A stretch of 64,000 nucleotides of DNA, taken from CAZOOM01 sp964460795 (GTDB taxonomy: Bacteria; Omnitrophota; Omnitrophia; Omnitrophales; Aquincolibacteriaceae). Position 1 is the stretch's first letter; each line of letters starts with the position of its first letter. The stretch is taken from contig CAYWRU010000006.1 in assembly GCA_964460795.1 (NCBI GenBank), forward strand, positions 1 to 64,000, read 5' to 3'. The notes beneath the pieces were generated by a model. It was given only the letters and a program-made list of their open reading frames with translations. It made no database searches and was not told the origin of the DNA. The position numbers and the translations under genes are program-made. Shown piece by piece: positions 1 to 8,483 of the stretch.

Positions 1-14
1 AAACATTTCGGGGA

Positions 15-40
15 TGACAGCTCCGACAGGGGAGCTGTCA
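15..40. repeat. Perfect 10-bp hairpin at window start
   Basis: Arms 15-24 and 31-40 are exact reverse complements (TGACAGCTCC / GGAGCTGTCA) around a 6-nt loop. No T-run follows, so it is not a classical terminator by itself. It sits about 50 bp before a good intrinsic terminator and probably belongs to the 3' end of an upstream gene or transcript that begins outside the window. No confident coding frame is seen in the first 130 bases. Confidence 0.5.
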
Positions 41-90
41 CCTGAGGTAAAGGGGCTTTTCGAGGCCCTCAGGCCGAGGGACAAAATGAG

Positions 91-129
91 ACCGGTTTTG
101 TCCTTTGGGTTGGACAAAGCCGGTTTTTA
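91..129 (+). terminator. Intrinsic terminator before the hydrogenase maturation operon
   Basis: A 13-bp stem (91-103 with 112-124, one G-U pair) encloses an 8-nt loop and is followed directly by TTTTT. It probably ends an upstream transcription unit. That would make the regulator starting at 149 the first visible gene after a terminator, so either its promoter lies inside or after the hairpin, or the hairpin attenuates read-through into the operon. Confidence 0.8.
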
Positions 130-148
130 ATTTTGGGGGAGGTATGGG

Positions 149-397
149 ATGGGAAAGCGTCTTGGATTTGTTGGAATCATTTTGCATGACCGAAAGAAAT
201 GCGCTGAATCTGTGAATCATATTCTTTCAGATTTCGGAGACATCATTGTCGCGCGTGTCGGACTTCCTAAAGTCCGGAAAGACTGCGCGGTGATCACTTT
301 GATTGTGGACGCCACTACCGACCAGATTGGATCATTGACCGGCCGGCTTGGATCCATCTCCGGTATTTCGGTCAAATCTGCGTGTGCAAAGGAATAA
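149..397 (+). CDS. TM1266-type iron-only hydrogenase system regulator
   Basis: 82-residue protein of the small ACT/NikR-C-like family represented by Thermotoga TM1266, which is repeatedly found beside [FeFe]-hydrogenase maturation genes. The opening GKRLGFVGIILHDR, the central DIIVARVGLP and the segment VITLIVDATTDQIGSLTGRLG follow the family pattern, and the length is typical. A strong GGGGGAGG ribosome-binding site ends 6 bases before the chosen ATG; an out-of-frame ATG at 144 is ignored. It lies 7 bp upstream of aspA and leads the aspA-hydFGE operon. The family is thought to be regulatory, but no DNA-binding domain is visible and the ligand is unknown. Confidence 0.85.
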   Translation: MGKRLGFVGIILHDRKKCAESVNHILSDFGDIIVARVGLPKVRKDCAVITLIVDATTDQIGSLTGRLGSISGISVKSACAKE

Positions 398-404
398 AAT
401 CAAA

Positions 405-1781
405 ATGAAAATGCGAACCGAACATGATGCGCTGGGAAGTCTTGAGATTCCTCAGGAATCCTTGTGGGGAATTCATACCGAACGGGCGATTCAGAATTTT
501 AAAATTTCGGGCCGCCGTATGCCGGAGGTTCTTATTCGTGCTTTAGCCGTCGTCAAAAAAGCCGCAGCACGCTCCAATTATGAATTAAAACTTCTTACCT
601 CTGATCAGACGCAGGCCATCTCACAGGCCTGTGATGAAATCCTAAACGGTGAACACTCGGAATCGTTTCCCCTGGATGGACTGCAAGGCGGGGCGGGGAC
701 ATCCCTTCATATGAATGTGAATGAAGTGATTGCAAACCGGGCGCTACAAATTCTTGGAAAAACTCTTGGAGATTATGAAGTGATCCATCCGCTTCATCAC
801 GTCAATCTGCATCAGTCCACCAATGATGTTTTTCCTACGGCGGTTCGGATTGCCATGCTTTGGGAACTCAAGGACCTTGCTCCTGTCATTGCGAAGCTTC
901 AGGGTGTCATGCAGGAAAAAGAAAAAGAATTTTCCAAGATCCTCAAGATCGGACGCACCGAGCTTCAAAATGCGGTTCCCATGACGCAAGGCGCGGAATT
1001 CGGGGCGTTTGCCGAGGCCTTTGGCCGCGACCGCTGGCGAATTTTTAAGTGCGAGGAACGAATCCGGCAGATTAATTTAGGAGGCACGGCTATTGGGACT
1101 GGACTCGGAGCGCCAACCGCCTATATTTTTCGAGTCGTAGAAGTCCTGCGCGAAATAACAGGGCTCAGTCTTACACCTTTTGAGAATCGAGTGGATGGAA
1201 CTGCAAATGCGGATGCCTTTGTGGAAGTCTCGGGAATTCTGAAAGCACATGCGGTCAATCTAATCAAAATTGCTGAGGACCTGCGCAAAATGAATCTTTT
1301 AAAGGAGATTCGTCTGCCCGCGCTTCAGGCAGGGTCATCGCTCATGCCCGGTAAAATCAATCCTGTGCTCCTTGAGGCTGTAATCCAAACAGGGATGAAA
1401 GTGCTTGCGAACGATTATTTGGTGGCCGAATGTGTGAGCCGTGGAACCTTTCAAATCTCGGAATTTATGCCGCTTTTTGCCAGCGCCATGCTCGAGACTT
1501 TGGATATTTTAAAACACATCAATGTCCTTTTTGCGGACTATGCTTCAAAAATCAAAAGCAATCCTGAGGCCTGCAAAAAATATTTTGAGACTGCGCAGGA
1601 AATCTTGACAGCCTTTGTTCCGTCGCTAGGTTATGAACGCTGCACGGAAATCCTCCATGAATTTGAGAGATCAGGCAGCACACACTTTCTGGATTTCTTA
1701 GAAGAAAAAATCGGGAAAGAGGCTGTCAAAAAACAGCTTTCGCCCGAAATGTTGATGCAATTAGGACATCGCCATGCTTAA
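405..1781 (+). CDS. aspA: Aspartate ammonia-lyase
   Basis: 458-residue member of the fumarase/aspartase superfamily, which splits L-aspartate into fumarate and ammonia. Conserved regions appear in order: the TSxxMxxN-like region (GTSLHMNVNEVIANRA), the HPLxHVNLHQSTND block, and the catalytic-loop signature GSSLMPGKINPV near residue 310. Start ATG 405 lies 11 bases after AGGA; ATG 411 is an alternative. The reading frame extends upstream to 348, but that part overlaps the preceding gene. It overlaps hydF by 8 bp, so the two are co-transcribed. Aspartase genes recur in [FeFe]-hydrogenase maturation operons; a role in supplying ammonia for the H-cluster azadithiolate bridge is inference. Confidence 0.92.
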   Translation: MKMRTEHDALGSLEIPQESLWGIHTERAIQNFKISGRRMPEVLIRALAVVKKAAARSNYELKLLTSDQTQAISQACDEILNGEHSESFPLDGLQGGAGTSLHMNVNEVIANRALQILGKTLGDYEVIHPLHHVNLHQSTNDVFPTAVRIAMLWELKDLAPVIAKLQGVMQEKEKEFSKILKIGRTELQNAVPMTQGAEFGAFAEAFGRDRWRIFKCEERIRQINLGGTAIGTGLGAPTAYIFRVVEVLREITGLSLTPFENRVDGTANADAFVEVSGILKAHAVNLIKIAEDLRKMNLLKEIRLPALQAGSSLMPGKINPVLLEAVIQTGMKVLANDYLVAECVSRGTFQISEFMPLFASAMLETLDILKHINVLFADYASKIKSNPEACKKYFETAQEILTAFVPSLGYERCTEILHEFERSGSTHFLDFLEEKIGKEAVKKQLSPEMLMQLGHRHA

Positions 1782-3036
1782 TACCCCTAAATCACTTCGT
1801 CTTCAGATCGGGATTTTTGGACGGACGAATGTTGGAAAATCAAGTTTTCTGAATTTCCTGGCAGGACAGGATGTGGCCATTACCTCGCCGATTCCTGGAA
1901 CCACTACCGATGTGGTCGAAAAGGCGATGGAGCTTCTTCCCCTTGGCCCCGTGCTTTTTCTGGATACGGCAGGGCTTGATGATCGCTCGGAACTTGCTGA
2001 GAAGCGGCTTGAGAAAACAAAGAAAATCCTCGGCAGATCTGATATCGTTCTGCTGGTCACAGAACCCAATGTGTGGACGGAATTTGAATCCGCAGTAATT
2101 CAGGAAGCCCGCGAGAGAAAACTTCCGGTAATGGTCATTATCAATCAATCGGACCGGGCCAAATCATTTGCGGCTTTCATGGAACAGATTCAGTCGAAAA
2201 ATATTCCATGGCTTGAGACGAGCTGCGTGACCCCCTTGCTTCGTGAAAAAACACTGGTGGAGTTTAAACGGATATTGCTTCAGCTTTGCCCTGCCGAATT
2301 TTTAACTCCGCCTCCCTTGGTAGGGGATTTAGTTCCGGCCGGAGGGCTCGTGGTTCTTGTGGTTCCCATTGATTTGGAAGCCCCCAAGGGGCGGCTTATT
2401 TTGCCGCAAGTCCAAACCATCCGCGATGTTCTGGATCAGGATGCCGCTGTGATGGTGGTGAAGGAACGCGAATACCGCGCGTATTTGGAACGGCTAAGGA
2501 CTCCGCCGGATCTTGTGGTGTGTGATTCTCAAGTGGTTCTAAAAATGGTGGCCGATACGCCTCCCTCGGTTCGTTGCACAACCTTTTCTGTTTTATTTTC
2601 CCGACTTAAAGGAGATCTTGCAGAAATGGTGCGTGGGGTTTTTGCCGTGGATCATTTGAAAGCGAAAGACCGCGTTCTTGTCTCGGAGGCCTGTACACAT
2701 CATGCGCTTGAAGATGATATTGGACGCGTCAAAATCCCGCGCTGGATCCGGCAATATCTGGGACGGGATGTTGAAATTACAACCGTATGCGGTCATGACT
2801 ATCCCGAGGACCTCAAAGACTATCAATGGATTGTGCACTGCGGCGCCTGCATGCTGGGACGAAGAGAAATGCTGGGGCGTTTGGAAGAAGCAAAGCAAGC
2901 CGGAGTTCCGATCACCAATTATGGCGTATGCATTTCCTATCTCCAGGGAGTGCTGGGCCGCGTTCTGTCGCCCTTTCCGGGGCTTATTGAACTTTATGAA
3001 TCTTATAAAGAATCTATAGCGGGAGGAAAGTCATGA
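1774..3036 (+). CDS. hydF: [FeFe]-hydrogenase maturation GTPase HydF
   Basis: 420 residues, the usual HydF length. The N-terminal GTPase domain has a P-loop GRTNVGKS (about residues 16-23), then TTTD and DTAG switch motifs and NQSD as the NKxD equivalent. The C-terminal [4Fe-4S] site is visible as C307-x-H309 and H355-C356-x2-C359, the CxHx(46)HCxxC HydF signature. HydF is the scaffold on which the 2Fe subcluster is assembled before transfer to the hydrogenase. It overlaps aspA by 8 bp and hydG by 4 bp, so it is translationally coupled inside the operon. Confidence 0.97.
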   Translation: MLNTPKSLRLQIGIFGRTNVGKSSFLNFLAGQDVAITSPIPGTTTDVVEKAMELLPLGPVLFLDTAGLDDRSELAEKRLEKTKKILGRSDIVLLVTEPNVWTEFESAVIQEARERKLPVMVIINQSDRAKSFAAFMEQIQSKNIPWLETSCVTPLLREKTLVEFKRILLQLCPAEFLTPPPLVGDLVPAGGLVVLVVPIDLEAPKGRLILPQVQTIRDVLDQDAAVMVVKEREYRAYLERLRTPPDLVVCDSQVVLKMVADTPPSVRCTTFSVLFSRLKGDLAEMVRGVFAVDHLKAKDRVLVSEACTHHALEDDIGRVKIPRWIRQYLGRDVEITTVCGHDYPEDLKDYQWIVHCGACMLGRREMLGRLEEAKQAGVPITNYGVCISYLQGVLGRVLSPFPGLIELYESYKESIAGGKS

Positions 3037-4529
3037 GTACGATCGAAGAAAAATCCTGGGTGGAAAGTCAAATTAAACAAAGTGAAATCGATAAATATTT
3101 GGATCAAGGGAAAGATTGCATTCCTGAGCACGAGATTTGGGAGCATCTTCAAAAACAGGCGGCTCCGGATGCGAATCAGATCCGCGACATTCTGGCTAAG
3201 TCTATGGCCATTCAGACCTTGACGCCGCTTGAGACGGCCGCGCTTCTGAATGTTCAGGACCCCGGACTTTTGGAGGAGATGCGCGTGACCGGTCTTAAAG
3301 TCAAAAAGAAGGTCTATGACAATCGGATCGTCACGTTTGCTCCGCTTTATTTAGGAAATTATTGCGTCAATAATTGTCTTTACTGCGGATTTAGGCGCGA
3401 GAACAAATCAATTGATCGCCGCATTCTTTCCCAAGATGCGATCCGAAAAGAAGTCGAGATGCTGGCTGGGGAAATCGGACACAAACGCTTGATTGTGGTG
3501 GCCGGCGAACATCCCTCGACAGATGTGGATTACATCGTGGAAAGCATCCGTACGATTTACGACGTCAAGACCGAGACCCGCGGAGGAGGGATTGGAAATA
3601 TTCGGCGGGTGAATGTAAATGCTGCGCCCATGGCCATGGCGGATCTTAAAAAACTTGCCGAAGTTGGAGTCGGGACTTTTCAGGTATTTCAGGAAACGTA
3701 TCATCATGAGACCTATGCAAAACTGCATCCGGCGGGCACGTTAAAATCAAATTACGAGTGGCGCTTGACGGCGCCGTACCGCTCTATTGAATCGGGAATT
3801 GATGATGTCGGAATTGGAGTTCTCTTCGGGCTTTTTGACTGGCGTTTTGAAGTCATGGCCATGGTTTATCACGCTTTGGATTTGGAAAAGAAAATGATCA
3901 TTGGTCCGCATACGGTGTCCTTTCCGCGGCTTGAACCTGCGCTCAACACTCCTTTTGCCTCCGATTCAAAATACCGTGTGAGCGATGCGGATTTTCTAAA
4001 AATCATTACCGTGATTCGTCTTGCGATTCCTTATACAGGCATGATTGTAACGGCCCGCGAATCAGCCGCGATCCGGCGGGAAGCCATTCGGCGCGGAGTG
4101 ACTCAAACCGATGCTTCGACTCGGATTGGCGTTGGAGCGTATGCAGACGGAGGCGAAGATCAGCAGGAATGCCGGCAGCAGTTTATGCTGGGCGATACGC
4201 GCAGTCTGGAAGAAGTCATTACGGAATTTTCTGAAATGGGGCTCATTACTTCCTTTTGTACGGCCGGATATCGTTGCGGCAGAACGGGGACTTGCATTAT
4301 GGATTTGCTCCGAAGCGGGCAGGAGGGAAAATTTTGCAAATTGAATGCGGTTCTCACGTTCCGCGAATGGCTGGATGATTTTCCTAGAAACCCAACGGTT
4401 CGTGAGCAAGGGGAAAAGGTGATTGAAAAAGAAATTGCGGAGATCCGGGAAGCGATGCCGCAGGTTTATGGAAAGTTTATGCAGCGATATGATCGGGTGA
4501 AACATGGCGAACGAGACCTCTATTTTTGA
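3033..4529 (+). CDS. hydG: [FeFe]-hydrogenase maturation radical SAM HydG (tyrosine lyase)
   Basis: 498 residues. The radical SAM motif is C111-x3-C115-x2-C118 (CVNNCLYC). The C-terminal auxiliary-cluster region has FCTAGYRCGRTGTC, matching the CxxC/C arrangement that separates HydG from ThiH. HydG cleaves tyrosine to p-cresol plus CO and cyanide and builds an Fe(CO)2CN synthon. The start overlaps the hydF stop by 4 bp and is preceded by GGGAGGAAAG. The gene's end overlaps hydE by 26 bp. A shorter relative lacking the C-terminal cysteine region lies at 29766. Confidence 0.97.
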   Translation: MSTIEEKSWVESQIKQSEIDKYLDQGKDCIPEHEIWEHLQKQAAPDANQIRDILAKSMAIQTLTPLETAALLNVQDPGLLEEMRVTGLKVKKKVYDNRIVTFAPLYLGNYCVNNCLYCGFRRENKSIDRRILSQDAIRKEVEMLAGEIGHKRLIVVAGEHPSTDVDYIVESIRTIYDVKTETRGGGIGNIRRVNVNAAPMAMADLKKLAEVGVGTFQVFQETYHHETYAKLHPAGTLKSNYEWRLTAPYRSIESGIDDVGIGVLFGLFDWRFEVMAMVYHALDLEKKMIIGPHTVSFPRLEPALNTPFASDSKYRVSDADFLKIITVIRLAIPYTGMIVTARESAAIRREAIRRGVTQTDASTRIGVGAYADGGEDQQECRQQFMLGDTRSLEEVITEFSEMGLITSFCTAGYRCGRTGTCIMDLLRSGQEGKFCKLNAVLTFREWLDDFPRNPTVREQGEKVIEKEIAEIREAMPQVYGKFMQRYDRVKHGERDLYF

Positions 4530-5538
4530 AAATATCCCTGAGGTTTGGAGCGAAGAAGCGTTAGTCCAAGCCCTCACCGCGTCAAATCCGGAAATTTTAT
4601 GGAAGTTGGCCGATCAGATTAGGGCTGAATCCGTGGGGCCCGAGGTATATCTACGCGGGCTGATTGAGTTTTCCAATCATTGCTTACGGGATTGTCTTTA
4701 TTGTGGACTTCGAAAAAGTAATTCATCACTGGAACGTTATCGCCTGAGTGTGTCCGAGGTTGTGGAGTGTGCGAGGCAGGCAAAGGAACTGGGATACGGG
4801 ACTGTGGTGCTTCAGTCCGGGGAAGACGATAGTTTTGCTTTGGATGATCTCGTGGCTTTAATTTCGAAGATCAAAAAGGAAATTGGCGTAGCGATTACGT
4901 TATCCATAGGCGAAAAAAGTTATGAAGATTACCGAATACTCAAAGAAGCAGGTACAGACCGCTATCTTTTAAAATTTGAAACCTCTAACCGGAAATTATT
5001 TCATTTTCTAAAACCGGACGGCAATTTTGACAACCGGATTCAGTGTCTTGATTGGCTCCGTGAACTTGGGTATCAGGTTGGGAGCGGATGCATGGTGGGA
5101 CTTCCGGGACAAACGATTGAAGATTTAGCGCAGGATCTTCTCTTTATTCAGAAAATGGATTTTGATATGGTTGGGGTCGGTCCTTTTTTGCCGAATCCTA
5201 AGACGCCGCTGGCGAACTCTCCGGTCTCAAATTCTGAGCTGACCCTTCGCATGGTGGCCCTGGCCCGGATCCTCACGAAGAAAGCGCATTTGCCGGCGAC
5301 AACTGCCCTAGGAACTTTGGACGCTTTGGGACGTCAGAAAGCCCTTCAGCGCGGCGCCAATATTCTGATGCCGAATCTGACGCCTAAAAAATTCCGGCCG
5401 CTTTATGAAATTTATCCGAACAAGATCTGTATCGGTGAAAGCGCCTCGGACTGCGGAAATTGTGTGGAGGGAATGATCCTTAGTTTAGGAAGGGAAGTGG
5501 GGTCAGGTCCTGGGCATAGTTTTAAGAGCAGTCAATAG
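4504..5538 (+). CDS. hydE: [FeFe]-hydrogenase maturation radical SAM HydE
   Basis: 344 residues, BioB-like radical SAM fold. The cluster motif is C60-x3-C64-x2-C67 (CLRDCLYC), followed by GLRKSN, SGED and CMVGLPGQT segments typical of HydE. HydE converts the HydG product into the Fe precursor that is dimerised on HydF. It overlaps hydG by 26 bp, so the start is inside hydG; a GGGTGA just upstream may serve as ribosome-binding site. It is the last gene of the operon and is followed by a long inverted repeat. The catalytic subunit hydA is not in the window. Confidence 0.95.
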   Translation: MANETSIFENIPEVWSEEALVQALTASNPEILWKLADQIRAESVGPEVYLRGLIEFSNHCLRDCLYCGLRKSNSSLERYRLSVSEVVECARQAKELGYGTVVLQSGEDDSFALDDLVALISKIKKEIGVAITLSIGEKSYEDYRILKEAGTDRYLLKFETSNRKLFHFLKPDGNFDNRIQCLDWLRELGYQVGSGCMVGLPGQTIEDLAQDLLFIQKMDFDMVGVGPFLPNPKTPLANSPVSNSELTLRMVALARILTKKAHLPATTALGTLDALGRQKALQRGANILMPNLTPKKFRPLYEIYPNKICIGESASDCGNCVEGMILSLGREVGSGPGHSFKSSQ

Positions 5539-5592
5539 TACACAGTACTTAGTGCGCGAATCTCATACTGTGCACTAAGCACTGTGTACTAT
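5535..5592. repeat. 21-bp inverted repeat between convergent genes
   Basis: Arms 5535-5555 and 5572-5592 pair with a single mismatch around a 16-nt loop; the core is AGTACACAGTACTTAGTGC. A third partial copy (AGTACTGTG) follows at 5593-5601. The left arm contains the hydE stop codon. The element separates hydE from the convergent gene at 5612 and could act as a two-way terminator. The regular alternation of GTAC/AGTGC units resembles a dispersed REP-like element rather than a simple terminator. No second full copy was noticed in the window. Confidence 0.7.
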
Positions 5593-5611
5593 AGTACTGT
5601 GTTCTAAATTA

Positions 5612-5983
5612 TTATTTTTGATCTTGGGAAATTGGAGGATGACCTTCAGGAAGGGCTTGGCCTTCGGTCATGCCATCAATCGAGGGATGATGAAAGCCGG
5701 CCATGTTCATACCTGACCCCATCTTTTTCATTCTGTCGCTGCCCATTCCCATGCCCATCATCCCGGATTCCATGGGACACATTTTAGAGCCGCCCGCCAT
5801 GTGGCCGCGAGGAGAGCAGGATCCAGAAATACAGGCCGTGGCCAGCTGGAAGGCGCTGAAAGTGGCAATGAGAATGCCGAGAATAATGCCAGCGAGACGG
5901 AGCGATTTTTGCGAAGTCTGGTTTGAATCCAGTACGATTTTATATCCGAGAGCAATGGCGATTAGAAAAAGAGCTGATTCCAT
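5612..5983 (-). CDS. Small Met-rich membrane protein of unknown function
   Basis: 123 residues from the chosen ATG, which has AAAGGA 6 bases upstream. The frame continues 39 residues further up without a better start. An N-terminal hydrophobic helix (ESALFLIAIALGYKIVL) is followed by a polar hinge and a second helix (LAGIILGILIATFSAFQL). Then comes a CISGSC pair and a soluble tail very rich in Met, Gly and His (MGMGMGSDRMKKMGSGMNM). Met/His-rich tails often bind copper or other soft metals, but no known family is recognised. It faces hydE across an inverted repeat and is divergent from the cytochrome operon, so a link to metal or cytochrome handling is only inferred. Confidence 0.6.
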   Translation of the reverse strand: MESALFLIAIALGYKIVLDSNQTSQKSLRLAGIILGILIATFSAFQLATACISGSCSPRGHMAGGSKMCPMESGMMGMGMGSDRMKKMGSGMNMAGFHHPSIDGMTEGQALPEGHPPISQDQK

Positions 5984-6182
5984 GGAAAATCCTTTCGGTT
6001 GAGGGCTCATCATCGGTGAGCTTGCGAGCTTTGTCAAGAGCTCACACATGGCTAGGGTTTTTACGCTGAATGATAAATAAAGCTGAGTGAAAAGACCCAA
6101 TCTGAAATAAGGGGAAGTTTTTTTTGATTTTCTAATAGCTTGTTATTGAAGGAGTTAGAAAATACCGATACAATCTTAAAAG

Positions 6183-6198
6183 TTGGCACTATAATTGA
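6183..6198 (+). promoter_or_regulatory. Promoter-like motif upstream of the cytochrome operon
   Basis: TTGGCACTATAATTGA. It can be read as a sigma54-type -24/-12 element (TTGGCAC-N5-TTG, with A instead of the usual C after TTG) or as a sigma70 -10 box TATAAT at 6190-6195 with a poor -35. The same motif with two differences recurs at 13703 before the MtrA-like gene. With the sigma54 reading, transcription would start near 6210 and leave a 56-nt leader carrying AAAAGGAG before the ATG at 6266. Confidence 0.5.
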
Positions 6199-6265
6199 AA
6201 GCATATTCCTGGAATAATGTGCCTTTGTCCTACGTCTATAAGATAGTTATCAAAAGGAGTCTTGT

Positions 6266-6805
6266 ATGAAGAAAATGGCAGCGCTTATTGGATTCGTTCT
6301 GTTTTTATCTCTTACGTTTGTTTCAGTTTCCTATGCCGGCGAACATGAGTATGCCGGCGCTAAAAAGTGCGGAATCTGTCACAAAAAGGCAGATACTGGA
6401 AATCAACTCGGAATTTGGCAAGATTCCAAACATGCCAAGGCCTTTGAAACGCTTGGAACGCCTGCCGCCAAAGAATTTGCAGCAAAAGTTGGCGTGGATA
6501 ATCCTCAAACCAGCGGTAAGTGTCTTAAGTGTCACGCTACGGCTTACGGGAATACCGAGGCTCAAGTGACCCAGGCCATTCCCGTGGAAGAGGGTGTTTC
6601 CTGCGAATCATGCCACGGAGCAGGTAAAGATTATATGAAGATGAGCGTCATGAAGGACAAGGCTCAGGCCGTGGCGGCTGGATTAGTCATTCCGGATGAA
6701 AAGACCTGCACCACTTGTCACAATGCCGAGAGTCCGACATTCAAGGGATTCAATTATCAGGAATCCTACGCCAAGATTCAGCATCCGGATCCGAGCAAAA
6801 AGTGA
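6266..6805 (+). CDS. Periplasmic tetraheme cytochrome c (c554-like)
   Basis: 179 residues. A signal peptide (KKMAALIGFVLFLSLTFVSVSYA) is followed by four CxxCH heme sites: CGICH, CLKCH, CESCH and CTTCH. The spacing and the segments EYAGAKKCGICHK and GIWQDSKHAKAFETL match the cytochrome c554/c' family of small periplasmic electron carriers. It is well placed to shuttle electrons between the inner-membrane cytochromes at 6975 and 8484 and the outer-membrane conduit at 13734/14506. AAAAGGAG lies about 7 bases before the ATG. A 10-bp inverted repeat begins at its stop codon. Confidence 0.9.
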   Translation: MKKMAALIGFVLFLSLTFVSVSYAGEHEYAGAKKCGICHKKADTGNQLGIWQDSKHAKAFETLGTPAAKEFAAKVGVDNPQTSGKCLKCHATAYGNTEAQVTQAIPVEEGVSCESCHGAGKDYMKMSVMKDKAQAVAAGLVIPDEKTCTTCHNAESPTFKGFNYQESYAKIQHPDPSKK

Positions 6806-6843
6806 GCCCTTGCAAAATTTATATTTTTTCAAACAAGGGCTCA
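6803..6843 (+). terminator. Stem-loop at the stop codon of the tetraheme cytochrome
   Basis: TGAGCCCTTG (6803-6812, including the stop codon) pairs exactly with CAAGGGCTCA (6834-6843) across a 21-nt A/T-rich loop. The T-run is in the loop, not after the stem, so full termination is doubtful. It may lower read-through or stabilise the 3' end, which would give more of the small carrier than of the downstream membrane cytochromes. Confidence 0.5.
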
Positions 6844-6880
6844 TCCTGAGTGAGCGGAGTCCTTCGACTCATTCTCAGGA
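6844..6880. repeat. REP-like palindrome
   Basis: TCCTGAG (6844-6850) pairs with CTCAGGA (6874-6880), and inside it GAGTC-CTTC-GACTC (6857-6870) forms a second stem. Palindromes built on TTCGACTC and CTCAGGA are widely dispersed intergenic elements in bacterial genomes. The rest of the 170-bp gap up to 6974 holds further short repeats (AGGCCTGCGAAGGCC and related) and no gene. Confidence 0.65.
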
Positions 6881-6974
6881 CGGTAAGCCAGAGTCGAAAC
6901 GCGAATCGAAGGATCTACAGAAGGCCTGCGAAGGCCGATAAGCCGCTGACAGCGAAATTATTGAAAGGGCCTTC

Positions 6975-8480
6975 GTGAGTCAATTGCCGGAAGATCGAAA
7001 GCACAGTTATTTCCACAACTGGATCAGTGCGGTCGGTGGAGTTTTTTCCGTCCTCTTTTTCTCCATCATTTTATTTTTCATTGCCGTTGATTTGTTCGGC
7101 AAAGGCCCCAATCTTTATGTTCAGGGCCTAGCCTACTGTATTCTTCCTGGATTTTTGATTTTCAGTCTTCTTTTAATTCCCGCGGGTGCACTTCGGGAAC
7201 GATCCCAGCGTGTAAAACGCGGGGGAGCGTCCCGGTTTCCTCATATTGATTTTAATGATCCTTCGCACCGGCATAAGACGCTTCTTGCTCTTGGAATTTT
7301 AACCTTGTTTGTCCTTTTTAGTGTTTTTGGAACTTATCAGGCGTATCGATTCAGCGAGTCGGTCAAGTTTTGCGGCACCATGTGTCATCAACTCATGGAG
7401 CCGGAATATACAGCCTATCAGAAATCCCCGCACGCCAAAGTCGACTGCGTGCAGTGCCATATTGGCCCGGGAGCGGATTGGTTTGTGAGATCAAAGCTCA
7501 CAGGTCTTTACCAGGTCTATGCGACGATTACCCATAAATATCCTAAGCCGGTACAAACTCCGATTAAGAATTTACGTCCGGCCCAGGAAACCTGTGAACA
7601 ATGCCACTGGCCCAAGGCCTTTTTTGGCGCAGTGGAGCAGGACAAAAATTATTTTCTCCCGGATGAAAAGAATACGCATTGGCGTACACGGATGCTGGTG
7701 TTTGTCGGCGGCGGCGATCCTCCTTACGGAAAGCGTGAGGGGATTCACTGGCACATGAATATCAAAAATAAAATCGAATATGTGGCAACCGATCCGAAAC
7801 GCCTTGAAATTCCCTGGGTCAAAAAGACCGGGCCGGATGGGAAAGAAGAAGTCTTTGTTACAGAAGGGTCTGATTTTTCAGCCTCTAAAAAACCGGCCGG
7901 AGAAACTCGGCGTTTGGATTGCATTGACTGTCACAATCGTCCCAGCCATCAGTATCAGGATCCCGTGCATTCAGTGAATGAATCCATGAGCGCCGGAACC
8001 ATTGATCCTTCGCTTCCGTATATCAAGCGCGAGGCTGTCAAAGCCTTGCTTGGTAAATACGCATCACACGAAGAAGCCGATAAACAGATCGAGACCGAGA
8101 TCCGGAATTTTTATCAGAAGAATTATCCTGCGCAAGTTGGGGCGCTTTCCGAAAAAATAAATGCCGCGATTCGTGCGATTCAAAATGTTTACAAAACCAA
8201 TTTCTTTCCTTTTATGAATGTCAGCTGGAAACAGTATCCAAATCACCTCGGGCACATGACTTCTCCCGGATGTTTCCGCTGCCATGATGGAAAACATAAG
8301 AGTGCGGAAGGCCGCGTGATTTCACATGATTGCAAAGTTTGTCACAACATCATTGCTCAGGGTGTTGCTGGTGCTATGGAAACTCAAGTCGATGGCTTGG
8401 AGTTTAAACATCCGGAAGATATCGGCGAGGATTGGAAAGAGATGTCTTGTACGGATTGCCACACCGGGGAGCTTGTCTAG
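6975..8480 (+). CDS. NapC/NirT-type inner-membrane heptaheme cytochrome (ImcH-like)
   Basis: 501 residues, GTG start with GAAAGGG upstream. Two hydrophobic helices near the N-terminus (about residues 15-40 and 48-72), and a third near 95-115, precede a periplasmic multiheme domain. Heme sites: CGTMCH (a CX3CH variant typical of the first heme of this group), CVQCH, CEQCH, CIDCH, CFRCH, CKVCH and CTDCH, giving seven. Length, the MEPEYTAYQKSPHAKV context and heme number resemble Geobacter ImcH, a quinol-oxidising cytochrome used for high-potential extracellular acceptors. Likely role: pass electrons from the quinone pool to periplasmic carriers. It lies 3 bp before the next cytochrome gene, so they are co-transcribed. 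Confidence 0.88.
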   Translation: MSQLPEDRKHSYFHNWISAVGGVFSVLFFSIILFFIAVDLFGKGPNLYVQGLAYCILPGFLIFSLLLIPAGALRERSQRVKRGGASRFPHIDFNDPSHRHKTLLALGILTLFVLFSVFGTYQAYRFSESVKFCGTMCHQLMEPEYTAYQKSPHAKVDCVQCHIGPGADWFVRSKLTGLYQVYATITHKYPKPVQTPIKNLRPAQETCEQCHWPKAFFGAVEQDKNYFLPDEKNTHWRTRMLVFVGGGDPPYGKREGIHWHMNIKNKIEYVATDPKRLEIPWVKKTGPDGKEEVFVTEGSDFSASKKPAGETRRLDCIDCHNRPSHQYQDPVHSVNESMSAGTIDPSLPYIKREAVKALLGKYASHEEADKQIETEIRNFYQKNYPAQVGALSEKINAAIRAIQNVYKTNFFPFMNVSWKQYPNHLGHMTSPGCFRCHDGKHKSAEGRVISHDCKVCHNIIAQGVAGAMETQVDGLEFKHPEDIGEDWKEMSCTDCHTGELV

Positions 8481-8483
8481 GCT

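Noticed and set aside
1..130. Open frame through the first 129 bases ending at the terminator
   Set aside because: It runs through both hairpins, has no recognisable protein pattern and no start in the window; more likely 3' untranslated sequence.
5535..5592. Possible CRISPR repeat or IS end
   Set aside because: Only one palindrome pair, no regular spacers, no transposase or cas gene nearby.
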